Origin: Hymenolepis diminuta
Taxonomy: Eukaryota; Platyhelminthes; Cestoda; Cyclophyllidea; Hymenolepididae
Length of the DNA stretch: 64,000 nt
Direction: 5' to 3'
Assembly: GCA_900708905.1 (NCBI GenBank)
Contig: CAADRB010000002.1
Coordinates: 2,083,830-2,147,829 of the forward strand
Shown here piece by piece: positions 52,516-63,610 of this stretch. Position numbers and translations under genes: made by a program. How positions within the stretch are numbered: position 1 is the first letter of the stretch; every line of letters begins with the position of its first letter. Below the pieces are notes generated by a model. The model was given only the letters and a program-made list of their open reading frames with translations, was not told where the DNA came from and did not search any database.

Positions 52516-55500
52516 CTATCTCCAGACGAATTTAGGGCAAGGGGAGTCTGGAAATGGTTTTAACTTTTGTTTTTGTGTGACTAATGCCGAATTCACAGGT
52601 GTTTCGTTACGCACTAAAGTACCCCGATATATGGGTGTCTGTGAGGTGCACTGTAGACCTATTATGGCTGCCTTTGATACTCATTTTGTGTTATTCTCTG
52701 CACTGCCGTTTTCTGGCAGATGCGTATACATTTGAATTTATTTATTATTCATAACAAAGGCTAAAAACGCTAAAATTGTTCATCACGTAAACATGTTTGA
52801 ATGAGTTTGCTTCTTCGGCAGCGTCAAATAATGGGTAACCACTGTTAGATGGGGAGATTGGACATTCACTGTACTCGTCCTGATAGCTTATTTACGGGGC
52901 AAATTTGTTATAGCTCAATTAACCAAACTCAAATATTTTTCACAGGTCTAAATAAGAGTAGATTGACGACCATGGAGTCAATTTATGCAGGTTAGTATCA
53001 TCCAGCTGTCTTGGCTAATCGATAAAAATTTTTGCCAGCCTATGCCATCTTACAGTTATTCATACCCTAAGTATGGGAGTGACGTCACCACCCAATCTTT
53101 TAAGCTTGATCATTTCTACAGTCAAACAAATTTGAACTGAATTGTGAAATTGGGTGCTGAGGCCATGCTAGTGAATGCAATCCTTAGCTCTTAAAAGCCG
53201 ATACTTGCCACGATTTTCATTCATTTGCCTCGAAGGCAAGCTTTACACAAATGCTCTCAAAATCTACAGGGATGAAATTTGTAAGAATAAAGGAGGTCTA
53301 ACCGCAGATGAAGCTATCCATAAATTTTGGTTTCAAAACTGAAATCCTCCAATTTACCTTTCCTCATCAATGTACACCCTATTAAATCGTTTAGTTGATA
53401 CGACTTTTTTGTTCGGACGGACTCAGCAAAATCAAAAAGCTTCGAGTTATTAATTTCATTATGTACATTAGAATTGATTTGAGGACTAATTTTTTCAACA
53501 AGAGGCTCCAGAATGCACTTTCTTCCAATCAATAATGTACTTCCTGTCATTTTTATTAGCTTTAAAATATCTGCCTGGTTTTCGATCTTATACCTCTAGC
53601 TAGTTGAATCTTCTCTACATAACACCCATTTGCAATTCTCTGTTTCTATTTCTTTTGGTCACAGTTTATATGAACAACTTTGTAAGTATTTGAACAACAT
53701 ACATTTGTCTCTAGAATTTTCAGGGATTCATGTTTTTTGTTAATATTCAGACATCATGATGCCTTTTTATATTTTTTTTGCGAATTGAAGAGTAAATTCT
53801 TTCACGCTCTGTAGTGGTTTTGTGCCCTTTTTTATTTCATCACTTGTAGTAGGCATGGTTTCTTGCGAAAAGAATAAATTTTACAATTCTTAATCATCGG
53901 ATGAAAGGGAAAAGGAAATGTTCATGATACATTCTTTGTGCTTTATAGCAGAACATTCTCAGTAGTATTATTTGTTTCTATTCTTCTGAAATTCATCAAG
54001 TTGGGTTGTTTGTCTTTCATTCAGACTAAGTTTCAAGTAGCTGGTTAAGTCACATTTGGACTTTTTCTAATGTACTCTCATGAATCAGAGGAATTTATTT
54101 ACTTATTCGACCCGCCTATTTTTCTTATATCCCATACAAAATTAACTTACAAGTGCATCTACAGCTTTTTAAGTCAGCTAATGTCTGCACAATTTTCCTC
54201 GTGATTGTCAAGATTTTCAACTCGATTCTGGCCTGTCCTTTAACGCATTTTGGAGATATTTTTCCTCAATTTCAATTTCCTAAACCATTTTCACATGAGT
54301 AGATGGTATATTAGATATGTTAGTAAGTTCTATGAATTGAAATTACATTAACTTTTCTTATCTGTTTGGCACTATGGTGCCTCTCATTAAGGCCTTTCTT
54401 GGATAAGCACTGTGCATACTAACGGAAAATAAGAGAATCAAATCTCGGAGATATCGTTGTTATTTCCCTTAATTCACGATTTTAATCATCATCTGTATTA
54501 CCAGAATCATAGAAATTCCGCTGAATTTAACTTGATTCATTTATTTATAGTTCTCGTGTAAGCCGATTGGAGTTTCGAATTTCACCCTTAGCAATTTCGA
54601 CTTCGGTTTCGTGTACTTTGATTGACCATTAATCCCCTAAATGCGCAGAATCCAGATCACCTTCGGATTTTTATTTATCTTTTTCATCTAACATAACACA
54701 AAATAGCGGTTGTCCACTAAAAGAGTTTCGTTCGCCATTGATTGTTAGTGCACATTCTAGTACGAACACACACCCTCTTTTCTCTTTTGACGACATTTTC
54801 AGGTTTCTCCGTAGTTAACTCTTTCCTTGCAAGGCGAACTAAGTTAGATGCGGTGTTTGCTTTCTTGCTGACGCACTCGATGAGAAATTACTAGCTGTTT
54901 GATTTCTACTTTATTCAAGGTATTTTGGTAGAAAAGCCTCGATTCCGCACTCATTAATCAGCATAGGTGACTAGAATTTACTTCACCAAATGAGTGGGCC
55001 ACGAATTTAGTGACGATATTAGCCATTACGTTATTTTGATTATAGATTGTGGCGTTCCAATAGATTATTGGATTAATTCAGTGAAAACCAGGCCATTTAA
55101 GTGAATCCTATTATGGTATAGGACCATCTTAGTATACTAACCTAAAGTTAGTATTTGCTTTAACTTAAAAGGTTTCAGTTTGACTTGTTCTTTCAGTTTG
55201 TTTAACTGTGTCTGTGCTGCGGTATAATTCAATTGGTTTTGTATAATACTGTCACCTAAATGAATTTTTCCTTTGAGGCCTATCATTTTCTCCCTTGACT
55301 GATAGAACTGGAAGCGCAAAGGTATGTATGCAAATACAATTGCTTGAATCCGATTTTTTTTAAATACTATGTCGATTTGGTCGATATACTGGCTCGTAAA
55401 TATAAATCATTTGAATATGTTTTTAAGTCTACCTATCGGTTAGTTACTAATCTGTGGCCATTTGTCCAACCGGCTAGGCATTTTGTTTTTCATATATTTC

Positions 55501-56081
55501 TCTCTGCCTTTAGCAGAAGAAAGGAGTTGGTCTTAGTATTCTCCGGAAAATTCATTTATCCCCTATGTAGGGTCGTTCCTCTATTTCAATACACTCGGAT
55601 GGGTTTCGAATCCATGCTATCTGATTAGTACTCTTGAACAATCTATTCAATTCGTTCTGAATATTTTCTACATTCATTGGACAGTTTAAATAAGTCTCTG
55701 CATGTGAAATAAGAACAAATTTTTCATTTTGCAAAAATATTATTTACAGCTGACTTACTTTCCGACCGACCGATGTACTGTAGGCTGCAATTGAGGACAA
55801 ATGTGGAGGTCATAGATATTGGTCAAGGAAGTACGTCATGACAGTTATATGAAAATTTTTACGTTTATTTATGATCGACCGTTGCCGATGATTTTGTTTA
55901 CAGTTTTTCACCAATGTGTCGAATGTCCGGATGTGAGTGACTAAGTTTTCAAACTAAAATTTAGTTCATGATGTAGCTTTTCTAATCTAGATGACTGTTG
56001 AAGACAGGCTTGGAATTTTGAAACAACTTCTTCCTTTCTATAAAGCGCATCCACTTTCTGATTGACAATGGTATTGGTTAT
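52516..56081 (-). CDS. Coiled-coil protein of unknown family, 3' exons
   Basis: Six minus-strand segments join in phase: 56081-55942, 55784-55759, 55697-55632, 55342-55142, 53570-53358 and 52667-52516 (stop TAG). Several boundaries are strong (TCAATTGCAG acceptor and GGAAA|GTAAGT donor around the 26-base exon; ATTTCACATGCAG; AAAG|GTAAAT). Together they give about 265 residues. The first 150 are helical and charged with long runs lacking Pro (for example KVDALYRKEEVVSKFQACL, NVENIQNELNRLF, QLNKLKEQVKLKPFKLKQIL), suggesting a coiled coil or spectrin-like helices. The C-terminal part is more polar with Pro (KLKPFPDSPCPKF). No family was recognised. It probably continues upstream into the exons at 56.4-58.8 kb, but the join between 56,529 and 56,081 could not be resolved. 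The last exon and its weak acceptor are the least certain parts. Confidence 0.5.
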
Positions 56082-56411
56082 CTAGGATTGAGATTTTATA
56101 TGTCCACATTGTGTACCATTCGTACTCAAAACGTCTCCAAAGTCGAACGATAACGTGCTACTAGGACTAAGTAGGTCGTACTATGACATCTCTTCCCGTT
56201 CCATATTACGGACAACCTTTGACAGGTTGTTGTTGCCAAATTAATTGACAGAATGAGGAATCTCAGTTAGGGATGCCAATTTTGCCTATTAGAAATTACC
56301 TATGTATGGTAATTCGCTGTTCTTAAATTTGATGTGTTGTTTCTTGTTGACGAAAAGAGCTATTCGTTAATAGGAGATGACATAAATGTAGGAAAACCCG
56401 ATTATTAAATC

Positions 56412-58779
56412 CTAAAGGCAAATGTTAGATGAATGCCATTTATTCAGATTCTGAATTTGTTTTATCAGTAATTGAAATAAGAAAAATGAAAGCGGGGCTG
56501 CAGCTTTGAGCTCATACTTCTCAAGTTCACTAAGGGGAAGAGTTAAAACACTTGACTAGAATGAGGATGCCCTAACCAGAATTAACCATTGTAGTTGGCC
56601 ATCCACATCACCGAATGCGTATCAATGAGTAGCGTCGATTTTGTGATCTCTGGTCTGTCAGACGCGAACGGTGACTACTGTATAACCAGCTCGTACTTAT
56701 GTTCACATTTTTTTTACAGATGAGATATTAGCAGGGTCCTTTCTCTATCAGAACTTTGCATGTCCGATTTTGAAAGTGCACTGACAGTCATAAAATGTAT
56801 AGTTAGGTCAAGATTAGCACTTGACCGTAGCCTGTAAATGAACTTCATTATCCATCCTAATGGCCCAAGTTCACCAGTATTCCAGGATAAGTATTCGAAA
56901 GTAATTGCTAGGACATATAAGTACCGAGTTCCCTTAATTTTTATCCTAATTAGTTGTCAATTTTAAGCTTCACGCAATTTCTTAAACACGTACTTTCTAT
57001 TCAGAACATGCAGACATTGAAAATTGGTTGACATCACCGATATTTTTATTGTTTGATTAATAAGGGATACCGTGTAGAACTAAATCCAGTTTCTAAAATA
57101 AACTTCAGAATATATTCTCATTATGTTTTCCTTTGATAGATTTATGAATTGTCAGAAAATAAAAGTTTAACCCCTTCCATTTTCGTTTGATTTCTTGTAG
57201 ATCTCTCAGCTGATCCCTCCTCTCCAGAATTACGACGTCGAGGTCAGCTGAATCTGTGGGTTCAGGTTGCAGCCATTCGTCTGAGTTCTGCTTCCTGTCA
57301 ACAGCTTTTAGTTCCTCCATCTGCCGAACCGCCCTCGCCCTCAAAAGATAAAAAGCGCCAATCACCACCGTCAGAATATCCCAAGCGCAATACGAAACTG
57401 GACGAAACTTGTGATGCTGTAAAAAAGTAAGCCATTTCTATACTACTTGGTTTTCGAAATTATAACCTAAATTTTTGTTTGTAGGCTTGATTTTAATAAA
57501 GGTTTAACATGCTTTCTATATGCATTTATTTGAACTAATAAGGAAAAAGCTTCTGCATAAGTGGTTCTGTCCACTATCATTGGAATGTACTAAACTTTTT
57601 TTCCACTTTTACAGATACGCGCGAAATTTTAAAGCGAAATTACCTTGAACCGTCATATTTTATGTGAAAAAGTTATTTAATTGCGGTTTGTCATCCTCAG
57701 TTCACGTAGTCACGTTCTATTTCGACTTATTATCTCTTAATACAACTTTGGATGTGCGAAGGTCAGTGAAATTGAAACAATATCATTTCTAATCATAAAT
57801 AATTGCTTTCTAATGATCAAATTTAATAAAATCAAGGGTATTTAAAAACGAAATTCGATAGTTCGGGGATAGGAGTAGGCTTTATTTCTAGTATTTCCTC
57901 GTCTATCTTTAATTCTGAATGCTAACAAGGTTTCCTTATCAATCTTTTCGCTGCCTTTTGGTTAGAATATCGAAAATCTAGCGTAGAATGAGGTCCAGAT
58001 GCCATGTTATTCCAAGCTAAGGACTGGATTCAAAAATCAAACGCCTTCAAAGCCACTGTGATAAATTCACCCATAGAGTTATTGCTTTGAAGAGAGTGTG
58101 ATTTTTACGAGATCATTCTTTGGGATCTAATGATCAGTTCCCTAGTACTTTTTCTGCTTTGAGGTGTCTCACTTATATTTATTAGTCAACACTCTCCTAG
58201 TTTAGGTTCTTTTCATCCTTATGTATGGCATTTTCAGACTGCCTGGTATAATTTTACATCATTTTTCGCCCTACTTTGCGTCAACTGAATTTGCGTTAAT
58301 TTCAATGTCCATCCCTTTAGCAGAGTGGTTGCAAGTTCAAAATGAAAATCACTACGTCTGAATTGTGCTTCGTTTACTACGATCACTCAAATTCGGCCTA
58401 TTTGGTTAAAAAACCATAAGAAATCACTGTTTATTTCGACTTAGTTAATTTGGTACTACGTTAAGAGGTTGGATTTCCTTTCGATCAAGTAGAGTAAGTC
58501 TCATTGAATAGAGTTTTTGCTGAAACTCGATGTATGATAGTGTATGATACTATCGCAATGTGAGAACTAAGACGGTCTTTAAATCATCACTAAATCCGTG
58601 ATCAGGTGATTCAGACCCGGGTTAATGGGAATGAAGACTAGATTTGATGATGGAAGTGGCTGAGGAGCTAGGTCAATATACGAAATGGGGAATGCTTGGT
58701 AACACATGGGCCAGTAGTCACGTATATCTTCAATCCGAACGGTGATGATAGTCAGTCCCTGGGTCTGTGATGGTCTCAT
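56412..58779 (-). CDS. Protein with one predicted membrane segment, unknown family (5' exons)
   Basis: Exons: 58779-58591 (begins ATG; donor TTA|GTGATG), 57416-57172 (acceptor CTTTTTTACAG; donor GG|GTTAAA), 56780-56718 (acceptor GACTGTCAG; donor CATCT|GTAAAA) and 56529 onward (acceptor CTCTTCCCCTTAG). Phases 0, 2 and 2 match. Exon 1 encodes a globular stretch (TIITVRIEDIRDYWPMC). Exon 2 has a likely membrane helix (CAWDILTVVIGAFYLL) followed by RARAVR, consistent with a cytoplasmic positive end, then an acidic linker and a charged helix (RRDQLRDLQEIKRKWK). The last exon either ends at TAG (56,412) after ICL, or is a 12-base exon with donor GAA|GTATGA leading on to the coiled-coil exons downstream. 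An earlier first exon at 60,225-60,118 (ending AAG|GTGACA, phase 0) is possible. No family recognised. Confidence 0.5.
56566..56670 (-). repeat. tRNA-derived SINE, copy H (partial)
   Basis: On the minus strand the head and core are recognisable (TCTGACAGACCAGAGATCAC, then a TACGCATTCGGTGATGTGG core). The tail is missing or diverged. It sits in an intron of the minus-strand gene. Confidence 0.45.
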
Positions 58780-60854
58780 CTACTTCAATGAGTCAGCCGC
58801 TGGTTATGAGTTATAAACCCCCGGGTTATGTACGTTATGTTTTGTCGATTTGTGGCCAAAAATTAAAAGATTTGTACTCGTTCCTTGACGGAGTCTTCTT
58901 GTGAACTTTCACGAAGTGTAATTTCGTTTAGTTGACTACATTCCCTCCACCTTTCTATTATACTTTAACAGTGTCAGAAGTTGATATAACGTCAGTCTGT
59001 ATATGTCCTCACAGGGCCTCAATCTGATTCAATCTCTAATGCTCCTATGAGTTCTAATGAAACGAAATACTATTCGAATCTCAATTCCTGTGTACAAAAT
59101 GTAAAAAATTGAAAATGGACGCTGTCGTTTTTTGTTTAATTCGTGCATCCAATCAGCCCTAATTTTTCGTATTGCATCAGTAATCAAGCAATTACACATC
59201 ACCGTTCTCGTTGTTTTCTTATGCTAAACAGGCGCCCCGTATTCGTCAACACCACTTTCAAATGAATCTCACACCAAAATGCATGCATTCCATTAGCTAA
59301 ATTTCCATTTCTTCTTTCATTTCTCTGCTTTTTTGAACGAATGGTTATTTAATCGCTGTTGCACCCCTATCAAACAACTCTGGATGGATGATTTAGTATT
59401 CAGCAGAAGCCTGGGTGTATGTGGATACGATAAAACCTCCCTCCAATGGTTGCGTGTTCATTGCCTAACAAAGGAAAACAACTGCGGTTTATTCAAATTT
59501 ACAAGTCAATTAGTCATTTTGAATACTGTTTGTATTTGAAGTTGAAATAAATTTAAATATATCTCAAATAATATGTTTTTAAATTTGTAATAAAGGTGCA
59601 TTGATTTGTTTACTAGGTCTCGTTTGCATTGGAGTCACTTTCATCTTTAAGCTTTACTGAATTTATTTTTGTAATAAAGATGGCCAAAATTACTCTGTTT
59701 TTTTTTTAATTTTCAGTTTTAAAAGTCCTGTATTAATGCAAGAAGAAATCTAATAAGAATCTCTCATTCTGGTGACTCGAAACTAAAAATATCGTTACGA
59801 CAGAGTTTGATTTAATTAGGTTTATACTTTAAAATAAATTAATATTTGGAACCTTTCTTTCTGAGCTTTCTTATTTATTTTGATATGCTCGAATCATAAT
59901 AACATTTGAAACGAGACACTTTAGTTATGCTTAGTTTAAAGTACTATTTTTTCCTTCTAATCTAACTCAGAAGCTGCTGCCTCCTATAATTGTTTTGAAA
60001 TAGTATTTGTGTTGTATCCCGTTGTCTACAGCGACTGCAGTCTGAAATCGTGTTTCTGTGCCTAAACGTTAAGCTGTGTAGTTGTTTATGGGAAGAGGTT
60101 AGGTGCAAAGTTGTCACCTTTGCATGCCCACTTCTTCTCTTTCTCCATAGTTCTGGGCAGAATGTCCTACTTATGTGACATTTTAGAGAGGGAAGTCCAG
60201 TACTAATTTTCCTTTGGAAATACATAGTTTTGGGAATTGTGTAGGGTCATAGAAGTATCCTAATTTAAAACATATCCTGTTGCAAATCTTAATGTAGCCT
60301 TAAGAAACTGAGCAGGTTAGACTTATAAATCCGCTTAAAGAAACGAGTCATCTTCCTAAAGGCTAACGGCATACAGCAGCTTTTTCTGAAATGGGAAGAC
60401 CAAGACCTAGGTTGGACAAATATTAAGGAATGAATGAGGAAAGAAGGAGGAGGAAGAGGAAATATTGGAAACTGGAGAGGAAGAAGAAAAGTGTCACCAC
60501 TGGGTAAGTGGAACCCGGGTTGTGATAAAGAGGACTTATTGAGGTACGACAAGGGAGTTGACAGGTTCCACATTTTTGTTCATCAATAAACAACGAATAG
60601 GAATCACCAACTCATTACCAATATGGACAGAGGCACGAATCGAGATGAGCGTCTAACAATCTTCAATTTCAAATGTGAATCATTTTATTCTTGTAACATG
60701 TGGGCTATGAATTTATCTATCTACCTTCCCAAAACTAGTTTTCGTTTCTTGCACTTGAGAAGAGTAATGACTTAATTATTTGTAATTGAGGAACTCTATC
60801 GTTTGACTGTCCTCTTGATAACTAATATGTTTTTAACTGACTATCTCCCACGAC
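58780..60854. other. Intergenic stretch with weak exon candidates
   Basis: Minus strand: an excellent acceptor (GTTGTTTTCCTTTGTTAG) at about 59,480 precedes a short open stretch, and an ATG-led frame at 60,225 ends in a donor (AAG|GTGACA). Either could be 5' exons of the membrane-segment gene. AATAAA motifs at 59,546, 59,589 and 59,673 (plus) have no clearly associated gene. A purine-rich tract lies at about 60,430-60,500. Confidence 0.35.
60428..60500 (+). repeat. Purine-rich low-complexity tract
   Basis: Nearly all A and G (GGAAAGAAGGAGGAGGAAGA and similar). It creates long open frames on the complementary strand that should not be taken for genes. Confidence 0.6.
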
Positions 60855-61056
60855 CACATGGGAAAACGTTTTCTAACACTTATCTTGGATTTAGGGATAG
60901 CATCATTGAGCCCCCTTGGTGAGAAACTTGAATTCTGTCACCTATTTTACTAGCCAGACTAGGCGTTTTACTCTCTAGGTATGTACTGATAGGCATCGAA
61001 CCCGTGACCTCTGACCTCGTGACGGATACGTTATCCTCTGTGTCACTGGCTTTTCG
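60855..61056 (-). repeat. tRNA-derived SINE, copy F
   Basis: Minus strand: B box GGTCACGGGTTCGATGCC, core region, and tail AGAAAACGTTTTCCCATGTG. A full-length but diverged copy. Confidence 0.7.
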
Positions 61057-61907
61057 CAAATGAGTTTAGGATCCCCGATTTTCGATGACGCGAAACTGTA
61101 TAGAAACGTGAAAAATATTTCGATTTTTTTTGCCCGTTTTTGCTAAATTCTTGTCTTCAAAGGTATGTAGTTAGTCATGTTCAATTCTCATGGGATAGCA
61201 GTACCTATATGCTGCATTGACCTCAAAACGCATCCATTTCCCAGGTTGGTAGTGAGACTAGTCGTATTAGCTCAAGCCTCTTTTTTTATTGGCTAGCGGA
61301 CTACCCACGTGTGTGTCCATGCTTGCGTGCTTGTGAGTTGTAGGCCATTATCCCTCTTGTAGTTAATCGGCTGGTTGGTCTCTTAACCCACTGATGAGTC
61401 ACCAATTTTTCTGTGCCTGAGGAATGTATCAAAAGATCACTTCGGGACATAAAAAATTTCTCGCCAGACTGCCGACTTTCGTCAGCCAGCTAAGCTCCCT
61501 TTAATCTTTTCTGCAGAAAGGTGGTAGTACTTCAATTATAGTTCCCCATATGGCTATGTTAGCTGCGTTTATGGGGATGGAGGTGTGCTTAAACGCGTTC
61601 ATCGCATTGCGTGTATGACGTGATTGTGGTGTTTTGTGGGCGGAAATAGGGCCAGAGAAAATTTATGTCCAACGTCTTTGGGGAATCTTTGCGATTAATC
61701 ATCGTTTTCTGACTGGGTAATTTCGCTCTTTATTCCTTTCTTCTTTTGGTGAACACTTGTTGTTCATTACCTGTTTAATTAAAGACGCTCAAACGAAGCA
61801 GTTTTAATTAAATAGGGAAGAATCTCTCCTTATTTAATTTGAATTGTGGAGATACAAGTTTTAGACAGGAAATTCGCATTCTACCACTTCCTTTAATAAC
61901 CAAAGCT

Positions 61908-62011
61908 GGCTAATGCTGTTGACCATCCGGATCACTGGATGTGCACCGATGAGCATCGATACCGTGACCTCTGACTTAGCAAGCGTGCTCGTTGCCCGCA
62001 GCGTCTCTGGC
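61908..62011 (-). repeat. tRNA-derived SINE, copy G (5' half)
   Basis: Minus strand: A-box side (CCAGAGACGCTGCGGGCAAC), B-box side (GGTCACGGTATCGATGC), and core (GGTGCACATCCAGTGATCCG). Stops after the core; the tail is missing. Confidence 0.65.
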
Positions 62012-62400
62012 GCGCACCCTTGTATTTTGAAACATTCAAGGTCTATTGTGAATGTCAGATTCCTACTTTCATCTGTTACCCAATTATATTCAGATTTTCT
62101 ATTCAGTTTTTACTATGAGAAAATTAACTCAATTGTTGTTCAACAAATATACAATTAACGGTCCTCTCCAACCCTTATTCATCTGGATCTACTGCGATTT
62201 CATTCTTTTTAAAACTCACAGAGACAGAATTTATAGATAAGAACATCTTTTTTAGTCAGCGTTACAGGAACTACGTGGTTAGTCTCTCTCAAGAATCACA
62301 TTAAGTTCAAAAGTGACTTAGAGCAATCTTTCGTAATTCCTCAGATATTATTTCCCTCTTTCTGGAGAAAATTGTATGTAATTCTATTTTATTGATGAAT

Positions 62401-62415
62401 GTTTATTAGCTTTAA
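62401..62415 (+). promoter_or_regulatory. Possible splice-leader or 5'-UTR intron acceptor
   Basis: TTTATTAG lies seven bases before the start codon of the next gene, and a TAA stop immediately precedes the ATG. Resembles the arrangement at the ceramide synthase start. Confidence 0.35.
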
Positions 62416-63610
62416 ATGATCAGCATGGTCGATCCTTTTTTTTCAAAAATTGATGCCAAGGACAAAGCAATGATATATTCCTTTGGGGCAAATTTACAAA
62501 ACTCAGATCAGCCTGAGGTATGTTTTAACTACCGAAAATGCAGGTGTGTATCGTTAAATATGACAAAATTTAATGAATTAGATTAACACGTTGATTTTTT
62601 AATTCATCAAATAAGTCACCGCCTCTTCCCATACAAATTCGTTCCCACTAAATCTGACTCATCCTTTCGTCAGTTAATCTTTCGACAAAAGTACATATTT
62701 TTATCTTCATTTTAATGTTTGCAATTCAGCTTGCTGATTACTTACAGTACCAACTGTCTTATCTTAATCCAATCACTACATATGCAAACTTTCTGTCCTA
62801 TCCTTTAGTCTCCTGGAAACTTCCAACGGTGCCTACTTTTGGATTGATCTCAAGAGTTCCTTTTACTCACCCACTTCAACTTTCGAAGTAGCACCAAAAT
62901 CGCTCTCTAACATCCTTACCAAAGCATCTCAGCCTGAGATGGCAAAACCAAAGTCTAAAGTCAGCGCCCTGGAACGGATCCTCTTCTGCATTTGCTGTGG
63001 ATTCAGTCGACGACCAAATAAGTCCTTGGAGAAGTTAGCTAGTCCTCGTGGTTCGGAAGATTGCGACTCCACGCCCGAAGTTCAGACTCAAGAACCTCTT
63101 ATTTCTTCAGACGCCGCATCTCAAAAAGCTCCTTCTGAAAACTTGGAAGCAAACAGAGCTCGAGAACAAGCTCTTAGATTGGCAAAGTTGGCAATCCTTG
63201 ATGCGAAATCGAATGAATTTTATACAGCCCTTGCTAATCCCTTAAGTGATGCTCTGGTAAAGTTCCTTGAACAGACACTCGGAGTATTGGTTCTTGGAGC
63301 TAGAGTGGATTCCCACTGTCCAGACGACTGTTTACCCGAGTCTCTACTGCAATTATCCTCGCCTGCCGCTGCTGTATCGATTGTTGCAACCACTCCCGAA
63401 GTTCTTGGACGGCTGAACGATGCCGTGATTTTGACACCACAGTTGAATTCTCCTAGTCTACCACCTGCTAGTAGCCTATCTTCCGCTTTGGAAGGTATCT
63501 TCCAGCGGGAGAGTGGATTTCTAGAGAAGATCGATGTAAAGGATATCCGCTTGAGCGTTGCTCTTCAAGCCGATGAAGTGAAATTAGCAGCGAGTGAATT
63601 GGAGGAATGA
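62416..63610 (+). CDS. Uncharacterised 309-residue protein with Cys-rich patch, two exons
   Basis: Exon 1 is 62416-62543 and exon 2 is 62809-63610. The donor TGCAG|GTGTGT and acceptor CTATCCTTTAG match in phase 2. A stronger-looking donor at 62,517/62,518 (GAG|GTATGT) would put exon 2 out of frame. The large uninterrupted second exon makes coding certain. Residues 1-86 are mixed polar with GAYFWIDLKSSF. Residues 97-108 are LERILFCICCGF, a hydrophobic Cys cluster that could be S-acylated or bind metal. About 109-160 is low-complexity and Ser/Pro/Glu-rich. About 166-205 is a helical region (RAREQALRLAKLAILDAKS, then LSDALVKFLEQTLGVLVLG). The C terminus is Ser/Pro-rich then acidic, ending ELEE. 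No signal peptide and no known family recognised. Initiation at Met87 is a possible alternative. Confidence 0.7.

Noticed and set aside
57105..57368. Minus-strand open frame taken as a complete 87-residue protein
   Set aside because: It starts inside a longer exon that has an acceptor at 57,417 and runs past a donor at 57,171, so it is part of a spliced exon rather than a stand-alone gene.
49646..59539. A plus-strand multi-exon gene (segments at 49.65, 52.95, 55.31, 55.75, 55.90, 55.99, 57.20, 57.48 and 59.40 kb), many joining in phase 1 and faintly C2-like
   Set aside because: At 55.7-57.4 kb the minus strand has stronger splice sites (for example TCAATTGCAG and GGAAA|GTAAGT around a 26-base exon) and more natural charged, helical residues. 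The plus chain also ran into stops with no donor. Kept only as an antisense possibility in the findings.
60289..60573. Minus-strand 94-codon frame rich in Pro, Leu and Ser
   Set aside because: It is produced by the purine-rich tract on the plus strand and is low complexity.
61380..61430. CTGATGAGTC, the core of a hammerhead ribozyme as carried by some schistosome SINEs
   Set aside because: The matching GAAA element and closing helices are not present nearby.
62939..63610. Start of the 309-residue protein at the first ATG of the long frame
   Set aside because: The frame is open upstream to a strong acceptor at 62,808 and joins in phase to an ATG exon, so a longer N terminus is more likely. 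The shorter form is kept as an alternative.
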